64,000 bases of DNA from Torymus aiolomorphi (GCA_036365515.1 CM070874.1:247627430-247691429); one strand, 5' to 3'. Positions 1 to 11,921 are shown, counted from the first letter of the stretch. The notes: generated by a model not told the origin, from the letters alone. A program made the numbers and translations.

Positions 1-818
1 GCCTTCTACGAAAAAGTGTCACTCCTCCTATGAAAAAGTGTTACTCCTCCTATGAAAAAGTGTCACGCCTTCTATGGAAAAGTGTCACTTCTATGACACA
101 TTCTACGAAAAGGTGTCACTCCTATGACACATTCTACGAAAAAGTGTTACTCCTATGGCACATTTTATGAAAAAGTGTTACTCCTTCTATGAAAAGGTGT
201 CGCGCACCCTATAAAAAAGTGTTACTCCTTCTATGAAAAAGTGTCACTCCTCCTACGAAAAAGTGTCACTCCTCCTACGAAAAAGTGTCACTCCAATGAC
301 ACATTTTAGGAAAAAGTGTTACTCCTATGATGCCTCCTACGAAAAAGTGTTACTCCTATGAAAAAGTGTCACTCCTCCTACGAAAAAGTGTCACTTCTAT
401 GACACATTTTAGGAAAAAGTGTTACTCATCCTTTGAAAAGGTGTCACTCCTATGAAAAAGTGTCACTCCTATGACACATTTTGCGAAAAAGTGTTACTCT
501 TCCTATGAAAAAGTGTCACTCCTATGACACATTTTAGGAAAATGTGTCACTCCTATGACACAGTCTTTGAAAAAGTGTTACTCCTCCTATGAGAAAGAGT
601 TACTCCTCCTATGAAAAAGTGTCACTCCTATGACAGATTTCGAGAAAAAGTGTCACTCCTCCTATGAAAAAGTGTCACCATTCATATGGAAAAGTGTCAT
701 TCCTATGACACATTTTGCGAAACAGTGTCACTCCTATGACATATTTTGGAAAAATGAGCCACACCTATGACGTGCTCTACGAAACAGTGTCACTCTACGA
801 CACATTTTGGGAAAAGTA
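1..818. repeat. Minisatellite, GAAAAAGTGTCACTCCT-type unit
   Basis: The words GAAAAAGTGTCACTCC, TCCTATGA and ATGACACATTTT recur more than 25 times in direct orientation, in blocks of about 18 to 27 bp that differ by substitutions and by loss of the ATGACACATTTT part. The array starts before the window and decays near 780-818. No open frame of any length runs through it. It is a variable-number tandem repeat with no visible coding role. Confidence 0.9.
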
Positions 819-1194
819 GGGTCAATATTCTATTTTTGTAAAATTTAATTTTTTTTTTATAGCCATTTTTTTATTTTCAAAATTTTTATTTTCGATTTTT
901 TTAATATTTAGAACAAATATTGTTTATATATCATGAATTCTCTGTATGCAGGATAAAATTATCTACAATTAAAAAAAAAAGAAAGTCGGTAGCTATATTT
1001 CGTCATAAGTTATTGATGAAAACGTAATTTTTTGTAAATAGGTTATATTTCGAAATAAAAAAAAGATATTAACATGAATAGTTTTTTGATTATAAAGGAT
1101 ATTAGGTACTATAACTTACTAAATTTTTAGGTTTTGTTATTCATTATTTTTTGAGGAAAAAAATAATTTATAAAAAAAAGTGATTTTTTTTTGT

Positions 1195-1803
1195 CGTTCA
1201 ATAACTATAGTAAAATTGGCTTAATCACTTTGAAATTCTTTGTAGGGGTAGATTTTGTATACAAATCGAGTGAGTTCTTTGGGCAAAAGGATTGATCCAT
1301 AAATTTCGAAGATATTTGAGGTTAAAATTTTTTTCAATTTTTTTTTTTAATCGTAATTTCTCGAGAACGGCTCTATGTATCTAAATGGGGTAGGTGGTAT
1401 TCGAAAGAGAATTAAATTACCTATATTTTCTAAAAAAAATTAATTCTCTAGCTATCACGGTTCTTTTGTTATTAACAAAAACGTACAAATTGAAAAATGA
1501 AAAAAAATGAGTTTTATATGTTCAACTATTACAAGAGTAAAATTGTCTTATTCGCTTCAAAATTCATTGTAGAGGTATATTATTGATAGTTGTCGGATGA
1601 GTTCTTTTGGCAAAATGATTGGTTCATAAATTTCAGAGATATTTGAGGTTAAAATTTTTCTAGACATTTTTAAAATATATTTCTTGAGGATGGCTCTGTG
1701 TATCTGAATGGGATGGGTAGCATTTGAAAGAGAATTAAAATATTTATATTTTCTAAAAAGAAAAATTTTTTAGTTATCACGGTTTTTTATTATTAACAAA
1801 AAT
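1195..1803. repeat. Tandem pair of about 290-bp AT-rich repeats
   Basis: Two diverged direct copies lie at about 1195-1485 and 1519-1803. Shared landmarks in the same order are ATATTTGAGGTTAAAATTTT, a GGCTCTRTGTATCTRAATGG block, GAAAGAGAATTAAA, and TATCACGGTT followed by TTATTAACAAAAA. Neither copy is open for translation. The flanks (819-1190 and 1804-3348) are AT-rich and I see no gene or clear element in them. Confidence 0.7.
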
Positions 1804-3348
1804 GTCATATCCGAAGAACAATCGAACAGACGACGACATGCGTGAGTAACTGAAGAAGACGAATATTCAGCAAAGAGAAGTCGATCGAATCGTCAAACCA
1901 TAGTTATTAAAAAACGATGATCTTATAAGAGATGTAGAATCATTCTCTGGATATTAAAAGAAACAAGCTTACTCTCTAGCACGACACTAGACGAATCCAC
2001 AACCTTCGATATTATTTATTTTATAGTTTAAAAATATGAATTTTTCTTATGAAATTTTTTGTAATCAATCTCAAATGTAATAATAGCAAAATATTAAATA
2101 AAATGAATATATTGAACTAACATGTGAATAATATTTATATAAAAAAATTTATTTATAAAATCCGAATACAACATTTTTTATGGAATAATATATAATTATA
2201 TTATTATTTTTACACAAATATAATAGAAAATAAAATTGCTTTACTGTATTGCATGCTGTGCCGCATGTGCGTTATGTCTCCCATACAATAATTTTTCTTG
2301 TAAACACAATCAAAGAACAACTTTAGAATATTTTTTTTATTTCGAACCAATGTACGACGAGAAGCCGTTGACAGTGGACTTGAAGAAGAAAAATTTGAAG
2401 AAGACTGTTTTCCATTCATATAAGAATTAAAATCACAAACAAATAAATTACAAATGGAACCTCAATGAATAGCCATGGAAAAATTACAAGTTAATATTTT
2501 CCATAAAATTTTTCAAATTTTTTTCGTAAAAAATTTATTTTTCGAATTTTAATTTAATAAAAGAAATCAAAAAATTATTTTCAGGAAGCTACGTGCCAAT
2601 GAATTGGCAGCGGTTTTTTCATCGTTATTGTCATTAGAATATACATAGATACATCTCTGCAGTAAAATTTAAATGGAAATTATGCATTTACTGTTAGATA
2701 TTTATTATTTTTTGTAGAAAATGTGCCTTTTAATTCTACAGTTATATGCCTTTTAATTCCATGCATATAGATATATGTATTAGATAACTTTTCAAATAGT
2801 CTATGATTCATATATAAATTAATTAAGTATTATTAATTGATATGATTAAAGTGCACATAGGAATATTAAATATATAAGTATGACTATGATTGCAATTATA
2901 TTTGAAATTAAAAACATTGTTTTCATCATTTCCATTTGAATTATAATAATAGTTTTTATTTTTATTTATGCAAATGTTGAATAGAAAACAAATTTTATTT
3001 CAATGTTATCCACAACTTTTGTACTTGAAATTTTTTTGTTAAGTAAAATGCTTTTGAATAATATAAGGAAAAATACCGTTTCATTACTCCCGATTAATAC
3101 AAAAATATAAAGTTAAATTTTACACAGTTTTAACGAAAACTGTAGACTAATCGCTCACTTGTATTCGTATAACTTATACATATACTGTATACAATTACGA
3201 AAAAATACTCGAGGCACATGGATACATACACTAATACCGCGAATAGAAGAAAAACAAAAAGAGAAAAATCAACACGGGTGCATTCGGCAATGGTATAATT
3301 TGTCTTGGTACTGCGTGCGTGCTGAGTACAGCATCCGGGTAACCGTTA
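1804..3348. other. AT-rich intergenic stretch
   Basis: The sequence is about three quarters A+T by eye. The short opposing ORFs near 2210-2430 overlap each other and have no recognisable domain. I see no splice pairing, TIR or RNA gene. Confidence 0.5.
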
Positions 3349-3769
3349 TATGCGCGCCCTCGCGCTTCCGCTGACGATGATTCCATTTGAAGGGAATGCA
3401 GGAAAGGAGAAACGGAGAGGCGCAACAATAAATTGCAACTCAGACGAGTACGAAAGTACAAAAGGGTTCTTTATTGCAGGCAGACTAATATTTACAGCAC
3501 TGGCACATTGCGCGTGCCAGTTCGTGCGACTTTGGACTAAACTGCCTTCGGCGGTCGGCAGAGCTGTAGCGTGTAATCTGGCTTGAGCGTGTGTCCTGGT
3601 GAGCGGCTGCTGGCGGAAAGAGGAAGAGGCCTGGCCTGCTCCGAGCGCGAACACCTCCCGTGGCTCGAGGCGTTGCTTGCGCGGCTTGCGCTCTCTCTCG
3701 GGCAGAGGCGGCGGCGAAGCTGCCGGCAATGGCCGTGAGCTGCTGGGCGCGAGGGGCGCAGGCGCCACA
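3349..3769 (-). repeat. Gypsy 3' LTR, full length (about 421 bp)
   Basis: Positions 3351-3662 match 7463-7774 almost base for base at a constant offset of 4112. Read on the minus strand the LTR starts TGTGGCGCC at 3769, right after a polypurine tract, and ends near 3349 in a GGCGCGCA-type end. The short terminal inverted repeat TGTGG/CCACA is visible in the other copy. The + strand frames open through it are shadows. Confidence 0.85.
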
Positions 3770-3770
3770 G

Positions 3771-3785
3771 CTACTCCCCTCTAGT
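3771..3785 (-). other. Gypsy polypurine tract
   Basis: On the minus strand ACTAGAGGGGAGTAG sits directly upstream of the LTR start, which is where plus-strand priming is expected. It overlaps the TAG that ends the integrase frame. Confidence 0.7.
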
Positions 3786-5084
3786 GGCTGACTGGTAAGG
3801 AGGACACGATGCTGGTATCGAAGCCGGGCCCGCTCTGTCCGGTGGCGTATCGGTGCTAACTCTGGTGAGTTGCGTGGCTGGTTCTTGAAACGAAACTGCT
3901 GCTTTGGAAGGCCAAGGGGCCTGAGCGACAGGCTGGGCGACGAGGTCCTCCGCTGCTACGAAGGCTGGTTTCAGCCGGTCTATATTGACCGTTTTCGCCT
4001 CGCCGTTGACCTCGATAACGTATCTCCGATCATCCAGTCGTTGAAGGACTGTGCGGCCCCGAGTAAGCCGGCGTGAGTGGCGGCTTGACTGCGTCGATTC
4101 GGAGGAAGACATATGTGCAAGTGTTGAGACTGTGGATGAACTGCTTGGCTCTGATGTGATGTGCTGTCGGCGTTGGTTTCAGCTCTCGGAAGTGGTCGCG
4201 CAGGTGCTCGACGAATGACTGCGGATCCACTGTCTGGTGGCTGACGGTGAAGAATTCACCGGGAAGACGGAGCGTCGTGCCAAAGAGGAGTTCTGACGGT
4301 GAAGCCTTGATGTCTTCTTTGTATGCGGTTCTGAGGCCCAACAACACCGTGGGCAGCAGTTGCGTCCATGGGATGCGCGGGCTGCACATAAGCGCTACCT
4401 TCAGCGTTCGGTGTCATCGTTCCATCATGCCGTTGCTTTGAGGGTGGTACGGCGTCGTGTGCACCTTGTTTGTCCCGATCAGTCGCGCCAGAGCAGCGAA
4501 GAGAGCCGACTCGAACTGCGGCCCTTGGTCGGTGGTGATGGTGAGGGTGTGCCGAAGAGGGCGATCCAGTGCTTGTAGAGTGCCGTGGAGACTGCTTCTG
4601 CTGTGGAGCTCTGTAGCGGGATGGCCTGCGGCCAACGAGTAAAGCAGTCAATGATGGTTAGACAGTACCTGAAACCATCGACAGGAGGCATTATGATGAT
4701 GTCCAGATGAATGTGGTTGAACCTTCTGTCTGGGACCTCGATGTTTGTCGGCTGCAGTCTGGCGTGGCGGTGGATCTTGGCTCTTTGGCATTGAATGCAC
4801 TCCCGTGCCCACTTCAATGCGTCTCTCTTCAGTCCTGGCCAAATGAATTTTTCTCTCAGCGTCTTGGCAGTGACGCGGCTACTGGGGTGCGCAGGCGAGT
4901 GGATGACGTCGAAGGCTGCTTTCCGAAGATCCTTCAGAATGTACGGTCGCACCAGCCCCGTGCAGATCTCACATAGGAGCCTATGGCCGTCTATAATGAG
5001 TGACTGGAGGGCGAGCGATGAAGTTGCAAGCTCGTGGTCGAAGATCACTTCGAAGATCGTGTCTGCGTCCAGCACTGAGGGCAT
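3771..5084 (-). pseudogene. Gypsy integrase, three frameshifts
   Basis: The integrase would insert the cDNA into host DNA. The N-terminal HHCC zinc site is visible (HSPAH, then CIQC) in the frame ending at 4479, followed by the first catalytic Asp in HLDII. The frame then slips near 4575 to the one holding TTDQGPQF (second Asp) and NGMMER (catalytic Glu). It slips near 4420 to a frame with the GLRTAYKEDIKASPSELLFG block, and near 4060 to the C-terminal RLDDRRYVIEVNGE part, which ends at the TAG at 3771-3773. All D,D,E residues survive but in separate frames, so no active protein can be made. Confidence 0.85.
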
Positions 5085-5099
5085 GGTGATGGCTGCTAT

Positions 5100-5560
5100 T
5101 CAGGACAGTGCGTCAGCGACGACATTGTCTTCACCCCTGATGTGCGTGAGAGTCAGGCAGAATTGACTAATAAAGTCAAGTTGGCGAAGTTGTCGTGGTG
5201 AAGCCTTCTCTGGTCGGTGCTCCAAAGCCTTGACGAGCGGCTTGTGGTCCGTTTTGACGACGAACTCTCTCCCCTCCAACAGGTGGTGGAAGTGTTTGAG
5301 CGCCGTGTAGATGGCGAGAAGTTCACGATCGCACGGGCTGTAGTTCTGCTCGGCTGCTGACAGCTTCCTAGAAAAAAGGCCAAGTGGCTTCCAGATGTCG
5401 TCTTGAAGTTGATCCAGCGCTGCTCCTAGATGGGTAAAGAGGCGTCTGTCATGAGGACAATTGGTGCGCCTGGTGCGAGAAATGACATTCTCACAGCCTG
5501 GGCTATGCCGTCTCTGCAGCGCACTCTGACAGTTGTGGAGTCCAATTGATTGGACGTTTA
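5100..5560 (-). pseudogene. Gypsy RNase H remnant
   Basis: The segment lies between RT and integrase where RNase H belongs. The longest open frame (5153-5383) is out of register. The family signature (a YSPCDRELLAIY-like and HHLLEGREF-like run) appears only when a neighbouring frame is read. RNase H degrades the RNA strand during reverse transcription. Frames are interrupted, so it is a relic. Confidence 0.65.
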
Positions 5561-5634
5561 TCCTTTTTCTTGGTTGAACCTCGCAGCAAATCGGTTAATG
5601 GAGCTTGGAGCTGGGCTGCGTTGGGTATTGATGC

Positions 5635-6055
5635 TCAGTAATAGTTGAAGATTCCGTTGAATCTGCGTAGATCGAAGATGGTTGCTGGCTGCGGGTATTC
5701 CAAAATGGCGCGGACTCGGTCCTCCGGTGGCTTGAAACCTTGTGCGTTGATGTGGTAGCCTAAAAACACCACGTCTTCTTGAGCGATGATGCACTTTGCT
5801 GGGTTCAGCGAAAGCTTGTCTCGAAGTATTTCGAGTACGCTGCGAAGGTGACGTAGATGCTCGTCCATGTCGGCTGATGCGATGAGGGCGTCGTCCAGGT
5901 AGACACGTACGAAGGGCAGGCGTCGAAACAGAGCGTCCATATGGCGTTGAAAAGTTTGAGTGGCATTCCGTAGGCCTAGCGGCATGCCAACAAACTCAAA
6001 CAAACCAAACGGCGTCGTGACGGTTGTCTTCTCGATGTCTTGTGGGGCTACCGAG
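5635..6055 (-). pseudogene. Gypsy reverse transcriptase, C-terminal half
   Basis: The frame reads PQDIEKTTVTTPFG, then FVGMPLGLRNATQTFQ, then the catalytic VYLDDALIAS box, then FLGYHI, in the order of the RT palm and thumb. The first RT motifs and all of protease are absent: upstream of about 6055 the sequence is gag in another frame. The open frame runs up to 6165 only because gag happens to be open in that phase. This is a deletion product, not a fusion protein likely to work. Confidence 0.85.
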
Positions 6056-7081
6056 TTGTCCCAGAAGCATTTTGATGTCGTCCGAGTCTCGAGTGTGCTG
6101 TGCTGCAAAAACTCCTGGAGACGGCGAACGCGAGTCCGAGGCGCTGCTATTAACAGAAAAAGCACTTGGGATTATTGGCGTTTCCATTAATTGATCCGCT
6201 GCTGCGAGAAGTTCGTCGACTGTGTTCGTCTTGAAAATCTTTAATATGCTGATCACGTGGTGTGGCAGCAGGGAGAGCCAACGGCTTCGAAGAACCGCCT
6301 CTGTCTCTCTGTCTCCAGCGAGGCGAGACATTTTTCTGTAGAGTTCTGATGGCTTGGAATCTCCAAGCGTGTACTCATTAAGCATCCTATCTAGCTGCCT
6401 CTCGGGTGAGTCGGTGAGCCGTGCGAGGATGCGCGCCTTCAGCGCTTCGTATTTATCCTCTGCCGGTGGATTGCTGATTATGTCTCCGACGACAGCTAAA
6501 TCTTCTCCTTCCAGCGCGGTGACGGCAAGGTTGTAGTTAGCAATGTCCTTGCGGATGTTTGCTGCTTGAAAGTGTGATTCCACTTGGTGGAACCATAAGC
6601 GAGGGTCTTTTCGTCAAAATTGTGGCATCCTGCTTGATGCTGCGGCAGCGATGCTGGCGGCGAAAATTTCGTCAGCGGTGAGTGCTGCTTCCTCTGCGTA
6701 CATGTCGGCGGAGCGCACGGCGTTGAGAATAAACGGCGCGGCAACAGGGATGAGCGAGCCCGCGGTCACTGGTTGTGTGCCGGTTGGCAACAGCGCAGAG
6801 AGAAATTCACTTGACTGAACTTGATTGTCCTCTAAGGTCGGCTGATGTTGTGTGTTTGCTGGATATTGTGGGTCAGCTTGGAGGTCGCTAGCGCCCGCGA
6901 GTTGCGGTGGCGTGCTTTGCTCCGAATTGACCGTGCTCCGCTGCTTCGCGATGTCTCCCTCTCGTCGATCCTCGTCGTCGTCTCGAAATGATTCGGCGTC
7001 GTGAAAGGTGCGGTCGAAGCTGCGCGCAATGATCGTATCGTTGAGTCCGTCAGAACTTTCTGAGGTGTTGGACTCGTCCAC
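6056..7081 (-). pseudogene. Gypsy gag with one in-frame stop
   Basis: Two open frames in the same phase, 7081-6614 (155 codons, Ser/Thr/Asp-rich leader and an Ala-rich stretch) and 6583 down to about 6056, are separated by a single TGA at 6614-6616. The downstream part has the gag core seen in CsRn1-type elements (LWFHQVESHF, then NPPAEDKYEALKARIL, then LSLLPHHV). The stop sits where the family usually has Trp, so it is probably a TGG-to-TGA change. The C-terminal zinc region is lost in the deletion near 6055. Confidence 0.8.
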
Positions 7082-7443
7082 GTGGTCGGACTGCTGCTCG
7101 GCGGTGCCTTGAATGCTGCGCTGCTCCTCGTTGTCTCGCTGCTGCTCGTCGTTTTGCTCCTCGTCGCTTTCTTTTTCGTCGCTCTACTGCTCATCGCTTC
7201 GCTGCTCGACGCTCTGCTGCTCGTTTTCTCGCTGCTTCGCTGCGCGGTTTCGCGGTGGTCGTCGCGGTGTAGAAGAAGAAGGCAGACTATGATGCTCGAT
7301 AGCGTACCCCGTGTTACGCAACAAGTAGCCGGTTACGCGGCCATTTTGACCGGCTTTCGCCGGGTCTCGCTTTTTCGGCGGCAGCCTTACGCTCAATGTA
7401 CACTGCGATGATTCTTGCTGTACTCACTGAGTTTTCTGTTGTT

Positions 7444-7459
7444 GAAGTCGGGGTCACCA
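7444..7459 (-). other. Gypsy primer-binding site, tRNA-Trp type
   Basis: The minus strand reads TGGTGACCCCGACTTC three bases inside the 5' LTR. TGGTGACCCCGAC is the start of the tRNA-Trp primer site known from avian retroviruses and CsRn1-clade elements; the last bases differ. Confidence 0.7.
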
Positions 7460-7460
7460 C

Positions 7461-7774
7461 TGTGGGCGCCCTCCCGCTTCCGCTGACGATGATTCCAGTT
7501 GAAGGGAATGCAGGAAAGGAGAAACGGAGAGGCGCAACAATAAATTGCAACTCAGACGAGTACGAAAGTACAAAAGGGTTCTTTATTGCAGGCAGACTAA
7601 TATTTACAGCACTGGCACATTGCGCGTGCCAGTCCGTGCAAATTTGGACCAAACTGCCTTCGGCGGTCGCCAGAGCTGTAGCGTGTGATCTGGCTTGAGC
7701 GTGTGTCCTGGTGAGCGGCTGCTGGCGGAAAGAGGAAGAGGTCTGGCCTGCTCCGAGCGCGAACACCTCCCGTG
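7461..7774 (-). repeat. Gypsy 5' LTR, truncated in U3
   Basis: It matches 3349-3662 and stops abruptly at 7774 (GAACACCTCCCGTG), where the other LTR continues for about 107 bp. The inner end reads TGTGGGCGCCC on the + strand. Loss of the outer U3 removes the promoter region and any target duplication on this side. Confidence 0.85.
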
Positions 7775-8284
7775 CTTATTAGCTTCAAATTAATTGTTTT
7801 AGACATTAAGCTTAAAAATCGATTTTTTGATGTTTCTTTGTGCTCGCATTTTGAAAGTTTTTCATCGATCTTTCTCAATTGAGAACCAGCACTTAAGTAT
7901 AATTAGAGGAGTATTTTCTCGCAATCCCGATGGAATCGGTTGAAAATTCATTGAGATAATCGATAAACTTGATTACATACGGACGTACAGACATACATAC
8001 ATCACAGACAACGTTTAGAACACACTCATTTTGGCTGGAAACGACTTTTCACATATTAAATTCTTAGTTTTTAAAGTGGCACAATTTTCGCTATGGTGAA
8101 ATTATAAGGCTCTCCCGAGTAGCGGTCGTGCCTAAAAATGGCTTTGAAAAAAAATGAGTAACACTACCACTTTTTCACTATTTAAGGTCTAAAAAGGAAT
8201 AAAAAAGGTCATATGAAAGTGTGCTCTTAATTTCTTTTTTCAATTTCCCTCTAGCTCAAATTTGAAAAGTTCGGTGGAATTACA
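7775..8284. other. Non-coding stretch, possible tail of an older element
   Basis: No ORF is supported. The run TACGGACGTACAGACATACA (7979-7998) is the kind of short GAC/ACA repeat seen near the 3' ends of insect elements. I cannot assign a family. Confidence 0.35.
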
Positions 8285-8536
8285 CATATGAGGCGTTTTA
8301 CGTCAACTGCCCTAGATCGGCGCGCGAGTGCCAAATCGTGCTATTTCCAACTCATGTTTATGATACTAAAATGTACTTAAAAAAATTGTTTGATAAGCGT
8401 TTTCAACGTGTTTTTTCCTCAGCTTTCCAATGACATAGCCAGTTTTTTCGAAATTTTCCATTTTCACCTTCAAAAACTACAAAACATCTTATATCTCAAA
8501 ACCGCGCTGGGGTAGTTGACGTGAAACGCCTCATAT
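8285..8536. mobile_element. MITE, about 250 bp, TGAGGCGTTT TIRs
   Basis: The left end reads TATGAGGCGTTTTACGTCAA and the right end is its reverse complement with few changes. The inverted match runs about 30 bp and continues into CGCG on both sides. The interior is short and non-coding. The ends abut TA on both sides, which would fit a Tc1/mariner-type non-autonomous element. Confidence 0.75.
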
Positions 8537-10387
8537 ATAGATTATAGTAACTAACAACAAATTGTATTGTCTGGTTTATATTTCATAAAGATAAATTAAA
8601 ATTTGTGATATCTGTGCTTCGGCGGCCACCTACTGCTACTTTCACATAAGATTAAACATAATTCCAGTCCAAAAAGGGACCACATATACAAGAAAAGATT
8701 TATTATCAACTATTTATTCAACTTTTGATTAACTGTTATTTGTAATAAGATTTTTCAGTGATTTCTTGCCAATTTTGATCTTCCATAAATAGACAAAATC
8801 AAATAATTAAAATTTTTTTTAATTAAATGATTTCAACTTCAATTTTCCATTAAAATCAATTAGAAGCTTTATTAATAATATAGTACCTAAAAGGTACTTT
8901 GTTTGATCATGGTTGCCAAAGGTTTGAAACATTATGAGTCTAAAGTTTGTATCGTTGGAATGCAACAAAATAATTTTTTATGATTTATTAAAGTTATTAA
9001 ACAATGGAAATTGTATCTAAACCTTTGTTTTAAAGTTATTTTATACTATAAGACACTAAAACACTTAAGAAAATGAATTATTTTTGTTATTTCGTTTCAC
9101 TCCAACGTTGCAAACTTCAGACCCATGAAACATTTGTTTCTGAAGTTAATTTAAATTAGTTAAAAATTTTCATTACCCAATGATTATAAATGAGTGTTTA
9201 TTGTACTATAATTTAAACAAAAATTTTATATCTTGCTCTATGGAAAAAAAGCATCTAATGAGTCATTTTGGAGACACTAAGAATACTTAAAGATGTGGAT
9301 TGTACTTTAAACCTGATTTTGTTGATTAGAAACAATTGAGTATTTGAGGTACGAAATCTTTCTATTCCACTTTTAATGAAAGTCAAAATTGCAATACAGA
9401 AGTAATACATAACATATTTGCCTAATGGCATTGGTGTTCTATAAGTAAAGTCTTATGTTTACAACATAACTAGTGTGTGTTTTTTTCAAACTAAGTGTAA
9501 TAAAATTGTATGTATTTCGTACTATAGATACATTCAGATTTCAAGTGTTGATGACTACATTATCAAATATTTGGATTTAGAGATCGTCAAGAAAAAGAAA
9601 TGCCTCATAACCTTCTTTAAAATACCTAAGTTTCTCCAAGATTTTATATTATTAAAAAGCGGATAACAGAGTTTTTTTTTACGTATCTCTGGCGTACTAG
9701 ACTGTAGGTATCTATGAGGGGCCTCAGGGGGGGAAGGGCACCAACATATATTTTTTTTATCAAATAACCAGCAAATTTTTATTTAAAGTAATTGTTTATT
9801 TACAGTATGATGTACATATGAACCTATTATATATTATGATACATAAAAATAACTACAATGCATGTGATATATCTGTGTTAATACAGAAAAAGGGCATTAA
9901 TTATTTGAAAAAGTTTATAAGAAATTACGGTTTAAGTACATAGTACAGGACTTAATAAAAGCAGGACACATTAGCACAATTCACATAGTATGATGAGTAT
10001 TTCATAGCCATTTACGGTCCTAAAAATATTTATTATTATATTTGTGTATCTTAAAAAAACTAAAGATGTTTTGAATAACCTGAAAGAAGGATATAACTCC
10101 GGGTGACTTCAGGAGGTTCAGTCGTTACATCAAAGGGCAGCCACAATTTAGAATTTTTATTTATTGTTCTTTAATTTAAAATAAGATTACATGAATTTTT
10201 GCAGTATTTATAGCTCATTTTTTCGAAAAAAAAATGATTGAAAAGGCCTTCAGTTTAAATGTGTTAGAAATTTGCAACGTTGGGATCCAACGAAAAATCA
10301 ATTTTTGTAAAATCAGGTTTTTCCATCTAACATCAATTTATTATCATTGATTAGGAACGACATGAATAATTTTTTTAATTTTAAATT
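8537..10387. other. AT-rich intergenic stretch
   Basis: Long A/T runs and no supported gene. The 63-codon frame at 9475-9666 has no recognisable features. A short GGGGCCTCAGGGGGGG run near 9718-9735 is the only GC-rich spot. Confidence 0.5.
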
Positions 10388-10905
10388 TCGCGCCTAGTGA
10401 ATTGGTTGGCCAACCTGGCGACCTCCATCGCTTTTAACTTCCGTGACGATCGCAGGGCAGTATGTTTTTCTCATCTCGCTTGCTACGAGGTGTAATGGAG
10501 TGAAGGGCGGCATAGAAGGCGAATCGTACTTGATTCACCAACGACGTCAGCGCACACATGCAACGAGGCCCAAGAGGTCGGCCGCGCGTGCAAGAAGCGC
10601 CCGCGCCAGCGGCGAGCTCCGCGACGAAATCATCGCATTCTGGAGCAGCTGATGAGAGCGACGCCATCGATGAGTCATCATCATCGTCCCGAGGACAGCG
10701 GCGATCCGCATCAGTGTTGGGCAAACGATTGTGCAAAAGCGCCACAAGCTATCGAACGACGGAAGCGCGCCCTGGCAAACAGCGGCGAAGCCACGAAACT
10801 CGCTGCCACAGCAGCCGCCGCGGCGGTCGCGGCGTCTGGCCGCTGGGGCAAGTTGAGTTGCAGGTTAAGTTCGATTACTCCAATTTAAAGAAATTGCAGT
10901 GAACC
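10388..10905. other. GC-rich, CpG-rich island
   Basis: GC content rises sharply against the surroundings, with many CpG steps (GCCGCGCG, GCGCCCGCGCCAGCGGCGAGC). All frames are partly open, as expected for GC-rich DNA, and none shows a domain. A GATAAGTAAC donor-like site lies downstream near 10974-10983 and an acceptor-like TTTATTTCAG near 11091-11100. It could be a promoter and first exon of an unannotated, possibly non-coding transcript. Confidence 0.4.
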
Positions 10906-11092
10906 AGTAAAGTGATGTTGGTATTATGAACAATATGCAGAAACACGTCTTGAAACGATGGAGAAAATATCAGATAAGTAACCTATGCTATTATTTAAAT
11001 TATTTTGTGTATTTGTATAATCATTCAAATACTCAAAATATTCTTCGATAAATCTGAATTATTTTTCGAATAGATAGTTTGTGCATTTTTTT

Positions 11093-11183
11093 ATTTCAGA
11101 GAAGACGGTACATTCAGAATGCGAGTATGCATTGACAAAAGACGTATAAATTGAAGATTACTCATTCGGACAATCAGACATCA
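11093..11183 (+). repeat. Single copy of the about 250-bp exon-like unit
   Basis: The segment after TTTATTTCAG (GACGGTACATTCAGAATGCG through ACAATCAGACAT) matches the units at 17540-17620 and 17790-17875. It ends where the CCCTATTG element begins. Confidence 0.6.
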
Positions 11184-11620
11184 CCCTATTGAAAAATATC
11201 GCGCGATTATTGTGCCAGTTTATCGACCATTTTCTGGCGCGATAATCGCGCGATAATCGCGTGAGTTAGCCGAAATTCAACATTAAAAAATAAGTTTTAT
11301 TTTCACAACTGTGTACGTACTTGCATAATTGACAAACATTATGACTAAATGTATCAGTGCGTATAAACTGCAGTTTTAATGTACGTGTGAGTATGTGACT
11401 GTATGTATCCCTGTTGAAAATATCCACGTGGATTGACATGGATTCCACATGGATTCAAATGGATATCCGCGTGGATCATCCACGCGGATATCATGATGAA
11501 AATCCATGTGGATTATTTGAAATCCATGTGGATTCTGAGAAACCAACCCGATTTGAAAAATCCACGTGGATTTGTTGGAATCCACGTGGATTCCAACTAA
11601 TCCACATGATGTAGACAATC
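11184..11620 (+). repeat. CCCTATTGAAAA element with 12-bp palindrome array, copy 1
   Basis: The copy starts CCCTATTGAAAAATATCG, followed by a short self-complementary array of CGCGATTATCGCGCG type. Then come about 130 bp of unique sequence, a second head CCCTGTTGAAAATATCC, and an array of ATCCACGTGGAT-like 12-mers in both exact and diverged forms. The first 300 bp match 16998-17364 in the opposite orientation. ORFs printed through the array (for example 11376-11618) are repeats, not genes. Confidence 0.75.
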
Positions 11621-11629
11621 CGGCTGAAA

Positions 11630-11720
11630 AAATTCATATGAGACTCACTTGAATCTCACGTGATTCTCAGGTGAGTGTCATGCCAAATTCTCATGTAAGT
11701 CTCATGTGAGTCTCATGTTT
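11630..11720. repeat. CTCATGTGAGTCTCA palindromic array
   Basis: Short near-palindromes (CATATGAGACTCAC, CACGTGATTCTCAG, CATGTGAGTCTCATG) follow one another directly after the 12-mer array. They look like a second related minisatellite. Confidence 0.6.
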
Positions 11721-11921
11721 CCACTAACAATTTTAAATGAATTAATACTATTTTTTATTGTAATTAATTGTTTAAATTAATTTAATCGTTTTAATTTATT
11801 TTCTAATATGAAATTAGAGATGTAAATAAAACTCAATGAAAAAATAAAACAGATGTATATATTTTTAAATGTTTTATTTTATAAAAGTATAAAAATATGT
11901 ATTTCGGTACAAATAGTATTT

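Larger units (their letters stand above)
3349..7774 (-). mobile_element. Defective Ty3/gypsy LTR retrotransposon, CsRn1/Kabuki-like
   Basis: A minus-strand element is bounded by direct repeats: a full 3' LTR at 3349-3769 and a 5' LTR at 7461-7774 that has lost the outer part of U3. The order 5' to 3' is LTR, PBS, gag, the second half of RT, RNase H, integrase, PPT, LTR. Gag is joined almost directly to the middle of RT near 6055, so protease and the first RT motifs are deleted. The coding region is also broken by a nonsense codon and several frameshifts. The PBS resembles the tRNA-Trp type used by the CsRn1 clade of gypsy elements; that placement is an inference. It cannot move on its own. 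Confidence 0.9.

Noticed and set aside
1..818. CRISPR-like appearance of short direct repeats
   Set aside because: Repeats are adjacent and variable, with no unique spacers of constant length, and the context is an insect-type genome.
7082..7411. 109-codon + strand frame rich in Leu, Ala and Val
   Set aside because: It is the antisense shadow of the Ser/Asp-rich gag leader of the minus-strand gypsy element.
10434..10902. Opposing 103- and 114-codon frames
   Set aside because: GC-rich DNA is open in most phases; both products are low complexity and neither has a motif.
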